Below, in pieces: positions 35,250-44,446 of a stretch of 64,000 nucleotides of DNA. The first letter of the stretch is position 1; the number at the start of each line of letters is the position of its first letter. The stretch is from contig NZ_CP146092.1 in assembly GCF_037023145.1 (NCBI RefSeq), positions 558,001 through 622,000 of the forward strand, written 5' to 3'. A program made the translations under genes and the position numbers. This DNA comes from Ralstonia sp. RRA. GTDB taxonomy: Bacteria; Pseudomonadota; Gammaproteobacteria; Burkholderiales; Burkholderiaceae. Below the pieces are notes generated by a model. It did no database searches. It was not told where the DNA came from and saw nothing but the letters and a program-made list of their open reading frames with translations.

Positions 35250-36554
35250 TTACGGCTCGTGGCGCAGATACCCTTCCTTGCTCGGGTCAGGCATGAAGTA
35301 CGTCACGATGAACGACACGGCGCACAGCGCAGTCACGTACCAGTAAAACGTCGACTCGCTGCCGGCCTGCTTGAACCACAGCGCCACATACTCGGCCGAG
35401 CCGCCAAACACCGCGTTGGCAATCGCATACGACAGGCCCACACCCATGGCGCGCACTTCCGGTGGGAACATCTCGGCTTTGATCAAACCGCTGATCGACG
35501 TATAGAAGCTGACGATGGCCAGCGCCACCGTGATCAGGCCGAATGCAGCGACCGGGCTCGACACCGTGGCCAGGGCGTTCATGAGCGGCACCGTGCCGAT
35601 GACAGACAGCGCTCCGAACAGCAGCATCGAATTGCGGCGGCCAATGCGATCGGACAGCGCGCCGAACGCCGGCTGCAGCATCATGTACACGAACAGCGCC
35701 ACCGTCATGACGTTGGAGGCGGTCTTCTTGTCCATGTGCGCGGTGTTGACGAGGTACTTCTGCATGTACGTCGTGAACGTGTAGAAGATCAGCGAGCCAC
35801 CGGCGGTAAAGCCGATCACGCGCAGGAACGCACCTTTGTGCTTCCACGCGCCGCGGATCGTGCCAGCGCCCTCAGCCTTGCGTGATGCGGTGGTCTGCGT
35901 TTCGTGCAGCGATTTGCGCAGATACAGCGCAATCAACGCGGTGAGAGCACCCACCACAAACGGAATGCGCCAGCCCCAGGCTTCCATTTCAGCGGTGCTC
36001 AGGAACTGCTGCAGGATCACCAGCACGAGCACCGCGCCCAACTGACCGCCGATCAGCGTCACGTACTGGAATGAGGCAAAGAAGCCGCGCCGCCCGGCCA
36101 GTGCCACTTCACTCATGTAGGTGGCGCTGGTGCCGTACTCCCCACCCACCGACAGGCCCTGGAACAGGCGCGCCACCAGCAGCAGGGTCGGTGCGAGTGC
36201 GCCGATCTGTGCGTAGGTGGGCAAGACCGAGATCAGCAGCGAGCCGCCGCACATCATCAGCACCGAGATCATCATGGCCGTGCGCCGGCCGTGCCTGTCG
36301 GCAATGCGGCCGAACAGCCAGCCGCCAATCGGTCGCATGAGGAAGCCTGCTGCAAACACGCCGGCCGTGTTCAGCAACTGTGTTGTCGGATCCCCCTTGG
36401 GGAAGAACGCCGGCGCGAAGTACAGCGAGCAGAACGCGTAGACGTAGAAGTCAAACCATTCGACCAGATTGCCCGACGATGCACCGACGATGGCGAGGAT
36501 GCGGCGTCGGGTGTCATGTGGGTCGACGGCTTGCTGGGTGGCTGTGATGTCCAT
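35250..36554 (-). CDS. MHS-family MFS permease (KgtP-like)
   Basis: A 434-residue, 12-TM major facilitator of the metabolite:H+ symporter family. The signature between TM2 and TM3 is [17 protein letters not shown]. The N-terminus [20 protein letters not shown] and the [20 protein letters not shown] segment are close to alpha-ketoglutarate permease KgtP. It imports dicarboxylates or similar organic acids with protons; the substrate is not proven. The frame is open upstream to 36848, but [16 protein letters not shown] at 36554 gives the family-typical N-terminus. It is a monocistronic gene with a terminator-like hairpin after it. Confidence 0.88.
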   Translation of the reverse strand: MDITATQQAVDPHDTRRRILAIVGASSGNLVEWFDFYVYAFCSLYFAPAFFPKGDPTTQLLNTAGVFAAGFLMRPIGGWLFGRIADRHGRRTAMMISVLMMCGGSLLISVLPTYAQIGALAPTLLLVARLFQGLSVGGEYGTSATYMSEVALAGRRGFFASFQYVTLIGGQLGAVLVLVILQQFLSTAEMEAWGWRIPFVVGALTALIALYLRKSLHETQTTASRKAEGAGTIRGAWKHKGAFLRVIGFTAGGSLIFYTFTTYMQKYLVNTAHMDKKTASNVMTVALFVYMMLQPAFGALSDRIGRRNSMLLFGALSVIGTVPLMNALATVSSPVAAFGLITVALAIVSFYTSISGLIKAEMFPPEVRAMGVGLSYAIANAVFGGSAEYVALWFKQAGSESTFYWYVTALCAVSFIVTYFMPDPSKEGYLRHEP

Positions 36555-36741
36555 GGGAGCGTCTCGGGGTGAGTGTTCTTGTGGAGCGGCGCGAAGCCGG
36601 ACCTCAGAATTGTAGCGACAAGTGACGGATTGCCGCGCCCCGGAGTTGCCCCATGAGCGAGATGACACGTTGCCGGAAGTGAGCGAAACAGGGCACTTCC
36701 GGTGGTTTGGGGTTACGCAGAAACGGGTACGCTTTCGCGAT

Positions 36742-37044
36742 TCAGGCTGGCACAGCGTGCAACCGAATACCCAACGCACGCATGACCTTGAGCACGGTGG
36801 CGAAGCTCGGATTGCCTTCTTCCGACAGTGCTTTGTAGAGGCCTTCACGTGTCATGCCAGTGTCACGCGCGAGTTGCGTCATGCCGCGTGCACGAGCAAC
36901 CACGCCCAGCGCGTGCGTGATGAAGGCCGGATCATCGCCGGCTTCTTCCAGGCAGGCGTCGAGGTACTCGGCCATGTCGGCCTCGGTCTTGAGATGTTCT
37001 GCGGAATCCCAGGGGCGGGTTTTGACGGATTTGTCGGCAGGCAT
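36742..37044 (-). CDS. HigA-like antitoxin (addiction module antidote protein)
   Basis: A 100-residue protein with N-terminal [20 protein letters not shown] and a C-terminal HTH ([20 protein letters not shown], then [20 protein letters not shown]). This is the pattern of the putative addiction module antidote family paired with Gp49-like toxins. It binds and neutralises the toxin and represses the operon. The ATG at 37044 is two bases after the toxin stop; the 27-codon upstream extension lies inside the toxin gene and is rejected. Confidence 0.9.
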   Translation of the reverse strand: MPADKSVKTRPWDSAEHLKTEADMAEYLDACLEEAGDDPAFITHALGVVARARGMTQLARDTGMTREGLYKALSEEGNPSFATVLKVMRALGIRLHAVPA

Positions 37045-37046
37045 GG

Positions 37047-37346
37047 TCACTCCACGTCGAGATTGCGCGACAGGTCGATTGCGCGCCGGATGTCGGCATC
37101 CTGTGTCGACTTGTCGCCGCCGCACAGCAGGATGATGAGCACCGCGCCACGCTGCACGAAATACACGCGATAGCCCGGGCCATGATCGATCCGAAGCTCA
37201 CTGATGCCGTCGCGCACGGCCTTCGCATCGCCTGGATTGCCCAGTTGCAGGCGGTCGATGCGCACCTGGATGCGCCGCTGCGCAGTCTTGTCACGCAGCT
37301 TCGCGAACCAGGCATCGAACACTTCGGTGGTGCGGATCGTCAGCAT
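37047..37346 (-). CDS. RelE/ParE-superfamily HigB-like toxin (Gp49 type)
   Basis: A 99-residue toxin with the phage-derived Gp49-like/HigB pattern: IRTTEVFDAWFAKLRDKTAQ, RIDRLQLGNPGDAKAVRDGI, SELRIDHGPGYRVYFVQRGA, then LIILLCGGDKSTQDADI. These toxins are usually ribosome-dependent mRNA interferases. The toxin comes first and the antitoxin second, as in higBA. Promoter and operator probably lie in 37347-37440, which is AT-richer (AACTATAGTTCA palindrome near 37380). Confidence 0.9.
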   Translation of the reverse strand: MLTIRTTEVFDAWFAKLRDKTAQRRIQVRIDRLQLGNPGDAKAVRDGISELRIDHGPGYRVYFVQRGAVLIILLCGGDKSTQDADIRRAIDLSRNLDVE

Positions 37347-37444
37347 GCGGGCATGCTAGGCACCACAAACCGATCTGTAAACTATAGTTCACAGATGATG
37401 ACATCGGCAAGTGCTGCCCGTACTCGTGCGTGCATGCGTGTTTG

Positions 37445-38665
37445 TCAACGCGCCCCCTGCCGCGCGTTGAACACCACCCGCAGCACCAGCGCCACGAGCG
37501 ACGCTACCGCGCAGAACGTCATCAGCCCTGACCAGCGCGCATTGGTCCACGCCAGGCTGGCGCCGTAGGCCCCCACCGACATACCGATGAACAGCGAGGT
37601 CATGAACACCGCGTTGATCCGGCTGCGCGCTTCCGGTGCCAGCGCATAGATGATGGTCTGGTGCGACACCAGTGCCGCCTGCACACCCACGTCAAAGAGG
37701 AGCGTGCCGATCACGATGGCGATGAGCGAGTGTGGAAACAGCGTCATCGTGGCAAACGTCACCGCCATCAGCAGCGCACCGCCCACCACGATATGGCCGG
37801 GCGCCACGCGGCCCGACAGGCGCCCGGCGATGCTCGCGCCCAGCGCACCGGCGGCACCCGCCAGCCCCAGCAGACCGGCTTGACCCGTCGACAGTCCGAG
37901 CGAGCTCGTCAGCTGTAACGCCACTGTCGACCAGAACCCCGAAAACGCGATGCCGATAAACGCCTGCGTGAGTGCCGACGCCCGCAGCCGTGGATGCTGC
38001 ATGAACAGCGTGCCCAGCGAGCGCAGCAGCGTGAAGTACGGCTGCCGCGTAGCCGGCGCCACGCCAAAGTGGGCCGCGCGCACGGCAATCGCCAGCCCGA
38101 CAATCGCCACGGCCGACACGCCAAACGCGGCACGCCAGCCGAAGTGGTCCGCCACGATGCCGCTGAATACGCGCGAGCTGACGATGCCGATCAGCAGCCC
38201 CGTCATCACCGTGCCGATGTTGCGGTTGCGGTTCAGGTCTGTGCTGATGGCGGCGGCACTGGGCACGAAGTCCTGTGCGATGGTGGCCGACAGCCCGATC
38301 ACAAAGCCCGACGCTGCCAGCAGCGGCAGGTTGGGTGCCAGGCAACTGCCGATGAGCGCGAGCGTGAGCAGCACCGCCTTCCACAGAATGACGAGGCGGC
38401 GGTCGTAGCGGTCGCCCAGCGGGCCGAAGAAGAAGATGCCGCTGGCGTAGCCGGCTGCCGTGAGCGTGGGCAGCACGCCCAGCGCGTGTGGCGCGATGGC
38501 GAGGTCGCGGCTGATGAGCCCGAGTAGCGGGTGGTTCAGGTAAATGCACGCCACGCTGATGCCGGCACCGGCCGTGAGCAGGCGGATCAGCCCTTGGGTG
38601 TCGCCATGAGTGGCGGCAGTTGCGGTGGAGGCGGGGGGCGTGGGGGATGCAGGTGAGGCCGACAT
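37445..38665 (-). CDS. MFS transporter (YnfM/sugar-efflux-like)
   Basis: A 406-residue, 12-TM major facilitator. The loop 2-3 motif is FFFGPLGDRYDRRLVILWK and the family segment ATIAQDFVPSAAAISTDLNR follows, typical of YnfM-type drug or sugar exporters. It is an inner-membrane, probably proton-driven exporter of unknown substrate. The 5' end is Ala/Pro/Thr-rich and hydrophilic. A GAGG site precedes the ATG at 38665. The GntR regulator lies 123 bp upstream in the same direction and may control it. Confidence 0.87.
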   Translation of the reverse strand: MSASPASPTPPASTATAATHGDTQGLIRLLTAGAGISVACIYLNHPLLGLISRDLAIAPHALGVLPTLTAAGYASGIFFFGPLGDRYDRRLVILWKAVLLTLALIGSCLAPNLPLLAASGFVIGLSATIAQDFVPSAAAISTDLNRNRNIGTVMTGLLIGIVSSRVFSGIVADHFGWRAAFGVSAVAIVGLAIAVRAAHFGVAPATRQPYFTLLRSLGTLFMQHPRLRASALTQAFIGIAFSGFWSTVALQLTSSLGLSTGQAGLLGLAGAAGALGASIAGRLSGRVAPGHIVVGGALLMAVTFATMTLFPHSLIAIVIGTLLFDVGVQAALVSHQTIIYALAPEARSRINAVFMTSLFIGMSVGAYGASLAWTNARWSGLMTFCAVASLVALVLRVVFNARQGAR

Positions 38666-38788
38666 GGGAACCTCATGGAGAAGGTTGCTGCATCGCAGCG
38701 AAGCGGCGATCCTAGCAACTTTCCTTTGAGATTGCTGACGGCGGAATAACCCCGTTGTCGGTGATGTCGGCCAGCGCCGGCCAGGGAA

Positions 38789-39622
38789 TCAGGCGCGCGT
38801 GCTGGCGGATGTGGGTGATGCGGGGGAGGCGTCTTCCACGTCTTCACTGTGGCCGCCCTGCACGTCGTGGCCGGCGTTGTCGATCCACAGGCGGGCACGG
38901 TCTTCGCCCACGCGCGAGAGTTCCATGCGGTATTCGTAGCGGTCGGGCCGGTACAGACCCTGCAGCAATTGCACCGGGCGCCCGCTCATTTCACGCACGA
39001 TGCGCTGCACCGACAGCAGCGGCGCACCCACGGCCACGTCCAGGTACTGCGCCGTCGCCACGTCCGCCAGCCGCGCAGAAACCACCTGCGACGCGCGATC
39101 AATCCGCACGCCAGAGGCCTCGATCAGCCGCAGCAGCGATTGGTTGGCCAGCCGCTCCAGCGTGAGCTTGCTGGTCACGTCCAGCGGCAGCCACGTGGTG
39201 ATGAGCGCCATGGGCGTGTCTTCCAGGTGGCGCACGCGCACAAGTTTCTTGATCGGCGTACCGGGGGCCAGGTCCAGGCACTTGGCCTCGTCGGGCGGGG
39301 CCAGCACGTCTTCAAATTCGACGACGACGGCGGAGGTGCGCTCGCCCACGTCGATGATGTTCTGCAGCAGCGTCTGACCGCCGCCCATCACCAGCGGGTC
39401 ATCGGGCTTGACCACGAAGGTGCCCATGCCGCGGTGGCGTCGCACCAGCCCCTCCTTGACCAGATAGTCGAACACGCGCCGCATCGTGACGCGTGACGCG
39501 CCAAACTGACGGGCGAGTTCGATCTCGCCCGGCATCGGCCCATCCCCGAATTTGCCTTCGAGAATCTGCTGACGCAGGACAACGTAGATCTGGTGGTAGA
39601 GCGGTACCACGGCATCGGGCAT
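38789..39622 (-). CDS. GntR-family regulator with UTRA effector domain (HutC subfamily)
   Basis: A 277-residue regulator. The GntR winged helix is at residues about 5-75 (LYHQIYVVLRQQILEGKFGD, MPGEIELARQFGASRVTMRR, HRGMGTFV), followed by a UTRA domain (about 95-245; VRHLEDTPMALITTWLPLDV, then LQGLYRPDRYEYRMELSRVG). HutC-type proteins repress catabolic or transport genes until a small ligand binds UTRA. The tail after residue 250 is low complexity. The target is unknown; the MFS gene at 37445 is the nearest candidate. Confidence 0.9.
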   Translation of the reverse strand: MPDAVVPLYHQIYVVLRQQILEGKFGDGPMPGEIELARQFGASRVTMRRVFDYLVKEGLVRRHRGMGTFVVKPDDPLVMGGGQTLLQNIIDVGERTSAVVVEFEDVLAPPDEAKCLDLAPGTPIKKLVRVRHLEDTPMALITTWLPLDVTSKLTLERLANQSLLRLIEASGVRIDRASQVVSARLADVATAQYLDVAVGAPLLSVQRIVREMSGRPVQLLQGLYRPDRYEYRMELSRVGEDRARLWIDNAGHDVQGGHSEDVEDASPASPTSASTRA

Positions 39623-39812
39623 GGCGGTCGTGGGTCCGTGCGTGTGCGGCGAGGTCGGGATCGGAAAGGGTAGTCGTCAGGAGAGAACGACCAAGTGCGG
39701 GATGACTTTAGAAAAAGACGGCAAAAAGCCGGGCGAACGCCCGTCCATCCGCGACGATAGGGGGTTTTGGCTAGCGTGTAAAGTTGTGTGTTACCCGCTT
39801 GTTACCCGTTCG

Positions 39813-40355
39813 TTATCCGTTAGCCACTGGCGTGTGGGCGTCATCCGCCGGCGGATTCTTGCCATGGCTGTAACGCGGGTTCGGCTCGCGCATCGAGTTC
39901 TTGGGCGCCACCGGCTCGCCCAGCGCGTTGACCAGCGCCACATGGATCGGCGTGCCGCTTTCGCGGTCGCGCAGCAGCATCGGGCCTTCACCATCGGGGG
40001 TGAGATAGCGGTCGCCCCATTGCATGAGCGCCACGATGGCAGGCAGCAGATCGACGCCCGCACGTGTGAGCCGGTACGCATCGCGCACGCGGTCGCCCGG
40101 CTCCTGGTAGGGCACGCGGCGCAGGATGCCGTACGCCACCAGCGCCTTGAGCCGCGACGACAGGATCGCAGTCGAGCACCCCGTGCGGCGCAGAAACTCA
40201 TCAAACCGTGTCACACCTGAGAACGCCTCGCGCAGCACGAGCAGCGTCCACTTCTCGCCGACGATCGATACCGCCGCCGCGATCGAGCACGGTTCCTCCA
40301 TCGACGTCACCAACTCGGACGCCGCAGGGACGGGGAAGGGTTCCGGGATTCTCAT
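39813..40355 (-). CDS. HxlR-family helix-turn-helix regulator
   Basis: A 180-residue protein with the HxlR domain at about residues 20-110: EEPCSIAAAVSIVGEKWTLL, REAFSGVTRFDEFLRRTGCS, LSSRLKALVAYGILRRVPYQ, RDAYRLTRAGVDLLPAI. The C-terminal extension contains a short beta-rich segment. The ATG at 40355 (MRIPEPFPVPAA) is chosen; the frame is open to 41291 but crosses the divergent GNAT gene. It is divergent from the GNAT gene with 132 bp between them. HxlR members often sense redox or electrophile stress. Confidence 0.88.
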   Translation of the reverse strand: MRIPEPFPVPAASELVTSMEEPCSIAAAVSIVGEKWTLLVLREAFSGVTRFDEFLRRTGCSTAILSSRLKALVAYGILRRVPYQEPGDRVRDAYRLTRAGVDLLPAIVALMQWGDRYLTPDGEGPMLLRDRESGTPIHVALVNALGEPVAPKNSMREPNPRYSHGKNPPADDAHTPVANG

Positions 40356-40487
40356 ACCAAAATCATAGTCAATTCTGACTTTACTTGCAAAAGCCAGGGT
40401 TTCTGCTAATCTAGGTTCAAATTGAAAAGTCAGGCGGCGATCCCGCGCTGGCGGCCATAAAACGATCCATCGCGTGAGGAGATCCCC

Positions 40488-41066
40488 ATGCTGTACACCA
40501 TCCACCGTTATCCCGCCGAATGGATCGACCGCTGGACCATGCACGACGGCTCCATCGCCACCGTGCGCCCGATTCTGCCGCAAGACGCCCCGCTGGAGGC
40601 CGCCCTGGTCGAGGGGTTGTCGTCTGAGTCGCGCTATGCGCGCTTTCTGGTGGGCGGCGGGCGGCTGTCCGACGAGATGCTCGCCGCTTACACGCAGATC
40701 GACTATGTGAACCATATGGCGCTGGTCGTGAGCGTGGCCCGCCCCGACGGCACAGGCGAAAACCTGATCGCCGACGGTCGCTTCGTCCTTGAAGACGGTG
40801 TGGCCGAATTCGCCATGCTGGTGGCCGATGCGTGGCAGGGCAAGGGCGTGGGCCGGCGCCTGTTCGCCACGCTGGTGCGCGCGGCGCGTGTGTCCGGCGC
40901 CCGCGAAGTCTTTGGCGAAGTGCTCTCCACCAACCGCCGCATGATCGGCCTGGCACGCGATGCGGGGTTCCGTGTCGCCGCCGTGCCGGGCGATGCCACC
41001 GTGTGCACCGTGCGCCTGCCGCTGGTGCAGGCCGAAGCGGCTATCACCCCCTTCGTTTTCGCCTGA
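40488..41066 (+). CDS. GNAT-family N-acetyltransferase
   Basis: A 192-residue single-domain GNAT protein. The acetyl-CoA motif A is FAMLVADAWQGKGVGRRLFA (Q-x-x-G-x-G/A within QGKGVG), followed by EVLSTNRRMIGLARDAGFRV (motif B). The N-terminal SIATVRPILPQDAPLEAALV is the common first strand of Pat-like GNATs. The substrate is unknown. A GAGGAG ribosome site precedes the ATG. The divergent HxlR regulator is the likely controller. Confidence 0.88.
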   Translation: MLYTIHRYPAEWIDRWTMHDGSIATVRPILPQDAPLEAALVEGLSSESRYARFLVGGGRLSDEMLAAYTQIDYVNHMALVVSVARPDGTGENLIADGRFVLEDGVAEFAMLVADAWQGKGVGRRLFATLVRAARVSGAREVFGEVLSTNRRMIGLARDAGFRVAAVPGDATVCTVRLPLVQAEAAITPFVFA

Positions 41067-41313
41067 TCGTTCCCTCTTCGCGCGCCTGCACTCCATGCAG
41101 GTGTGCTTACCGTGTGTCTCTTTCGCCGCCGTTGTGCGGCTTCTTTTTTGCCTGATCCATCGAAATTCGTGGGGCTCAGAGCAAAAAAACATCGCTTTTG
41201 TGGATGAATAGATGCGCATAGACTCATCCGCGTGGCCTGGTGCGTGGGTGGCCCCCCCTCCTGCGTGCCGGCGCCACCTCATTCCCACCATTCAAGATCC
41301 ATAGCCCCACACC

Positions 41314-41757
41314 ATGAGCGACCAAAGCGACGTCCGGCCTGTGCTTGCCCCATTCCATCTGGCCTTCCCCGTGCACGACATTGCCGCCGCGCGCGCGTTT
41401 TATGGCGACATCCTCGGTTGTCCTGAGGGACGCAGCTCGCCGGACTGGGTCGACTTCAACTTCTATGGCCACCAGATCGTCGCCCACCTCGCTCCCGAGG
41501 AGGTTGGCCACCGCAAGACCAGCGCCGTCGATGGCGACAACGTGCCGGTGCGCCACTTTGGCGTGGTGCTCTCCATGGCCGAGTGGGAAGCCGCTGCCGA
41601 CAAGCTGCGCGCTGCCGGCATCGACTTCATCATCGAGCCGCACATCCGCTTCAAGGGCGAAGTGGGCGAGCAAGCCACGATGTTCTTCCTCGACCCGTCG
41701 GGCAATGCGATGGAGATGAAGGCATTTGCCAATATGGCATCGCTGTTTGCCAAGTAA
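41314..41757 (+). CDS. VOC-superfamily (glyoxalase/bleomycin resistance) protein
   Basis: A 147-residue vicinal-oxygen-chelate protein. The first beta-alpha-beta-beta-beta module has [20 protein letters not shown] with His as first metal ligand. The second has [20 protein letters not shown] and ends in [20 protein letters not shown], where the Glu is the usual last ligand. The short soluble fold matches glyoxalase/dioxygenase relatives; the substrate is not inferable. A pair of hairpins follows at 41764-41825. Confidence 0.87.
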   Translation: MSDQSDVRPVLAPFHLAFPVHDIAAARAFYGDILGCPEGRSSPDWVDFNFYGHQIVAHLAPEEVGHRKTSAVDGDNVPVRHFGVVLSMAEWEAAADKLRAAGIDFIIEPHIRFKGEVGEQATMFFLDPSGNAMEMKAFANMASLFAK

Positions 41758-41763
41758 ATCGAT

Positions 41764-41825
41764 CGGGCCGGCGTTTTAAAAACACCGGCCCGTCAATAAA
41801 GATCGTTGAATTGGCGATCTTTATT
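41764..41825 (+). terminator. Two consecutive hairpins after the VOC gene
   Basis: CGGGCCGG (41764-41771) pairs with CCGGCCCG (41785-41792), with an inner GTTTT/AAAAC extension. Directly after it AATAAAGATCG (41795-41805) pairs with CGATCTTTATT (41815-41825). The tandem stems, 7 bp after the VOC stop, are likely terminators, although a long U tract is lacking. Confidence 0.6.
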
Positions 41826-42177
41826 TACGGGCCGATTTATCCATGTTTTGAGCGACATCGGGTTGTCTTTGGAAACCCGTGGAAGCGTTCGTCTTGCGCT
41901 TTCGTCGCGCCCGGCTACCGCCGCAAACGGCTTGGTGGCGCGGGCGACAAGGATGGTGCAGGCCATGCACCGCAAACGCGTCGAGATTCCGTCAGCAGGA
42001 TTGAAAAGTGGGCATCATCGTTGCCCAGGAGAGCGGTCGCGCTAAAAACCATAAAAACAGAATCCATTGCGCTGGCATAGCTCTTGCCATTACCGGATTC
42101 CCAGGTATTCACGCCGCAAATAAAAAGAGCGTGAAGCCGGAATGTCGTGTTCATCAAACCAAAGGAAGAGCCACACC
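41826..42177. other. Intergenic region before the MHS permease
   Basis: No gene is supported. Short frames on both strands have no family resemblance. The last 20 bases contain AAAGGAAGAG, the ribosome site of the permease at 42178; the permease promoter must lie here. Confidence 0.5.
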
Positions 42178-43500
42178 ATGTCCAGCGCCCCCGCTTCTGC
42201 TTTGCCGTTGGCCGCCGCACCAGCGGTATCCGACGCCAAGATCACTGCCCGCAAGGCTGCACTTGCCGCCGCCGCCGGCACCGCCATCGAGTACTACGAG
42301 TTCGGCGTCTACGGTTACCTTGCCAGCACCATCGGCCCGATGTTCTTTCCTGGCGACAACGCCGCCGCATCGCTGCTCGCCATCCTGGCTGTGTTCGGCA
42401 GCGCATTCCTGATGCGGCCGGTGGGCGGCATCGTGCTCGGGCGATTGGGGGACCGGCTCGGCCGCCGCGCGATCCTGCTGGTGACCGTGATCGGCATGGG
42501 CGTGGCGACGGGGTTGGTGGGGCTGCTGCCCACGGCGGCCAGCGCAGGGCTGATCGCGCCGGTGCTGCTGTTGTTGATCCGGCTGGCGCAGGGCTTCTTT
42601 GCCGGTGGCGAGGTGACGGGCGCGGCCGCGTACGTGGCGGAATCCGCACCGCGTGGCCAGCGTGGCTTTTACGGTGCGTTCACGCCGGTGGGGGTAGCGA
42701 TTGGCGGTGCGCTGGCAGCCACGGTGTGCGGGCTGTCCAGCTTCATCCTCGGTGCCGAGCAGATGCAGGCGTGGGGCTGGCGTATCCCGTTTCTGATGGC
42801 GATTCCGATGGTGATCGTGTCGTCCATGGTGCGCCGTCGCGTGGAGGAGTCTGTCTCGTTCCAGCAGTTCCAGGCGCATCACGAACCGCCCAAGGCACCG
42901 TTGAGTGAGGTCATGCGTGAGCACGGCAGCAGCGTGCTGCGCGTGACGCTGCTCGCCTTCGGCCAGAACGTCGGCTACTGGGTCGGGCTGGTCTTCATGA
43001 ACCTCTACCTGACCACGCACCTGAAGTACGACAAGACCACCGTCTACTGGATTCTCGCGTTCGTGAGCATCAGCATGGCGATCCTGATGCCGGTATTCGG
43101 TGCGCTGTCCGATCGCATCGGCCGGCGCAAGGTGCTGGCCGCCGGCTTTATCGCCTACGCGGTACTCGTGCTGCCGATGATGCTGCTGATGGATCAACAC
43201 AACATCGGCCTGGCCTTCCTCGCCATGATGGTGGTGGCGCTGCCGCTGCCGATCGTTCAGTCCGTCGGCTATCCGACCTACGCCGAGCAGTTCCCCACCC
43301 GCGTGCGCTACACGGGCATGGCGTTCAGCTTCAACATCGGCGCGATTGTCGGCGGCGGTGTCACGCCCTATGTGGCGACCGCGCTCATCGGCCAGACCGG
43401 CAATCTGCTGATGCCCGGCTTCCTGCTCATGGGTGGCGCACTGGTGGCGCTGATCGCGCTGGTAGGCCTGCGCGAAACGGCAATGGAAGCGTTGCAGTAG
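42178..43500 (+). CDS. MHS-family MFS permease (shikimate/YhjE-like)
   Basis: A 440-residue, 12-TM metabolite:H+ symporter. It has GTAIEYYEFGVYGYLASTIG at TM1, the loop 2-3 motif GGIVLGRLGDRLGRRAILL, and LAQGFFAGGEVTGAAAYVAE in TM4, as in ShiA/YhjE/ProP relatives. It imports organic acids or zwitterions; the substrate is unknown. The ATG at 42178 is preceded by AAAGGAAGAG; the upstream part of the frame is out. A LysR gene follows after 58 bp in the same direction and could regulate it. Confidence 0.88.
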   Translation: MSSAPASALPLAAAPAVSDAKITARKAALAAAAGTAIEYYEFGVYGYLASTIGPMFFPGDNAAASLLAILAVFGSAFLMRPVGGIVLGRLGDRLGRRAILLVTVIGMGVATGLVGLLPTAASAGLIAPVLLLLIRLAQGFFAGGEVTGAAAYVAESAPRGQRGFYGAFTPVGVAIGGALAATVCGLSSFILGAEQMQAWGWRIPFLMAIPMVIVSSMVRRRVEESVSFQQFQAHHEPPKAPLSEVMREHGSSVLRVTLLAFGQNVGYWVGLVFMNLYLTTHLKYDKTTVYWILAFVSISMAILMPVFGALSDRIGRRKVLAAGFIAYAVLVLPMMLLMDQHNIGLAFLAMMVVALPLPIVQSVGYPTYAEQFPTRVRYTGMAFSFNIGAIVGGGVTPYVATALIGQTGNLLMPGFLLMGGALVALIALVGLRETAMEALQ

Positions 43501-43558
43501 CCACAAGCGCGCCACGGCCGCGAGTATGCTTGGGGCGATCTGCACAAAGAAACGCCCC

Positions 43559-44446
43559 ATGCTTCGAGAACTCAAGACCTTCATTGCCGTTGCCCGGCAC
43601 GGCACCTTTGCGGGCGCGGGCGAGCGCATTGGCCTCACGCAATCGGCCGTGAGCGCGCAGATCCAGCGGCTGGAAGAGTCGCTCGGCTTCCAGCTGTTCG
43701 ACCGCACCGGCCGCTCGGCCACGCTCAATGCCGCCGGGCGCGATGCGCTGGCGCTGGCTGAGCACATCGTCACGCTGTACGACCGGCTTGGTGAACAGGC
43801 CAGCGGCAGCGAGCAGCGCGGCCTCGTGCGCATTGGCGCGATTGCCTCGGTGCAGGCGTCGTTCCTGGTGGAGGCGGTAGCGCAGTTCCGCGTTGAATTC
43901 CCGCATTGCCGCACACGCATCGTGCCGGGTGTGTCGCTCGATCTGCTCGGGTTGGTGGATGCGGGTGAGATTGACCTGGCCGTGCTCATCCGCCCACCGT
44001 TTGCGGTGCCGGCCGATCTCGAATGGCGCACGCTGGTGGCCGAACCTTTCGTACTGCTGGTGCCCGACAGCCTGCCCGGCGATGACTGGCGCGTCTTGCT
44101 GGAGCACCAGCCGTTCATTCGCTACGACCGCCGCTCGTTCGGCGGCCGCCGCGTCGATCAGTTCCTGCGCGACCAGCACATCACCGCACACGACGTGATC
44201 GAGCTCGACGAGCTGCAAGGCATGACGCGGCTCGTGGCGCGCGGGCAGGGCGTGGCGCTGGCCCCGCAGACGGCCGGGCAAGGCGCCTGGCCACCCGGCG
44301 TGCGCGCCATCAGCCTGGGCGACGACACCTTCACCCGCGAGATCGGCCTGATCGAACGCCCGCGCCACAGCCGCCAGCCGATTGCCAGCCGCCTGGCCGA
44401 TTGCATCGACGAGGCTGCGCGCGATGGGCGGACTCAGAACGAATAG
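43559..44446 (+). CDS. LysR-family transcriptional regulator
   Basis: A 295-residue LysR protein with N-terminal HTH (ELKTFIAVARHGTFAGAGER, IGLTQSAVSAQIQRLEESLG, FQLFDRTGRSATLNAAGR) and a full effector-binding domain (RGLVRIGAIASVQASFLVEA onward). The ATG at 43559 gives MLRELKTF, the usual N-terminus. It follows the MHS permease and its stop overlaps the convergent TonB receptor gene by 13 bases. The effector is unknown; permease control is plausible. Confidence 0.9.
   Translation: MLRELKTFIAVARHGTFAGAGERIGLTQSAVSAQIQRLEESLGFQLFDRTGRSATLNAAGRDALALAEHIVTLYDRLGEQASGSEQRGLVRIGAIASVQASFLVEAVAQFRVEFPHCRTRIVPGVSLDLLGLVDAGEIDLAVLIRPPFAVPADLEWRTLVAEPFVLLVPDSLPGDDWRVLLEHQPFIRYDRRSFGGRRVDQFLRDQHITAHDVIELDELQGMTRLVARGQGVALAPQTAGQGAWPPGVRAISLGDDTFTREIGLIERPRHSRQPIASRLADCIDEAARDGRTQNE

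Noticed and set aside
36555..36848. N-terminal extension of the KgtP-like permease
   Set aside because: The added sequence is hydrophilic and unrelated; [10 protein letters not shown] gives a normal MHS N-terminus.
42154..44118. 654-codon minus-strand frame opposite the MHS permease and LysR
   Set aside because: It spans two real genes in antisense, is rich in Arg, His and Gln, and has no recognisable fold.
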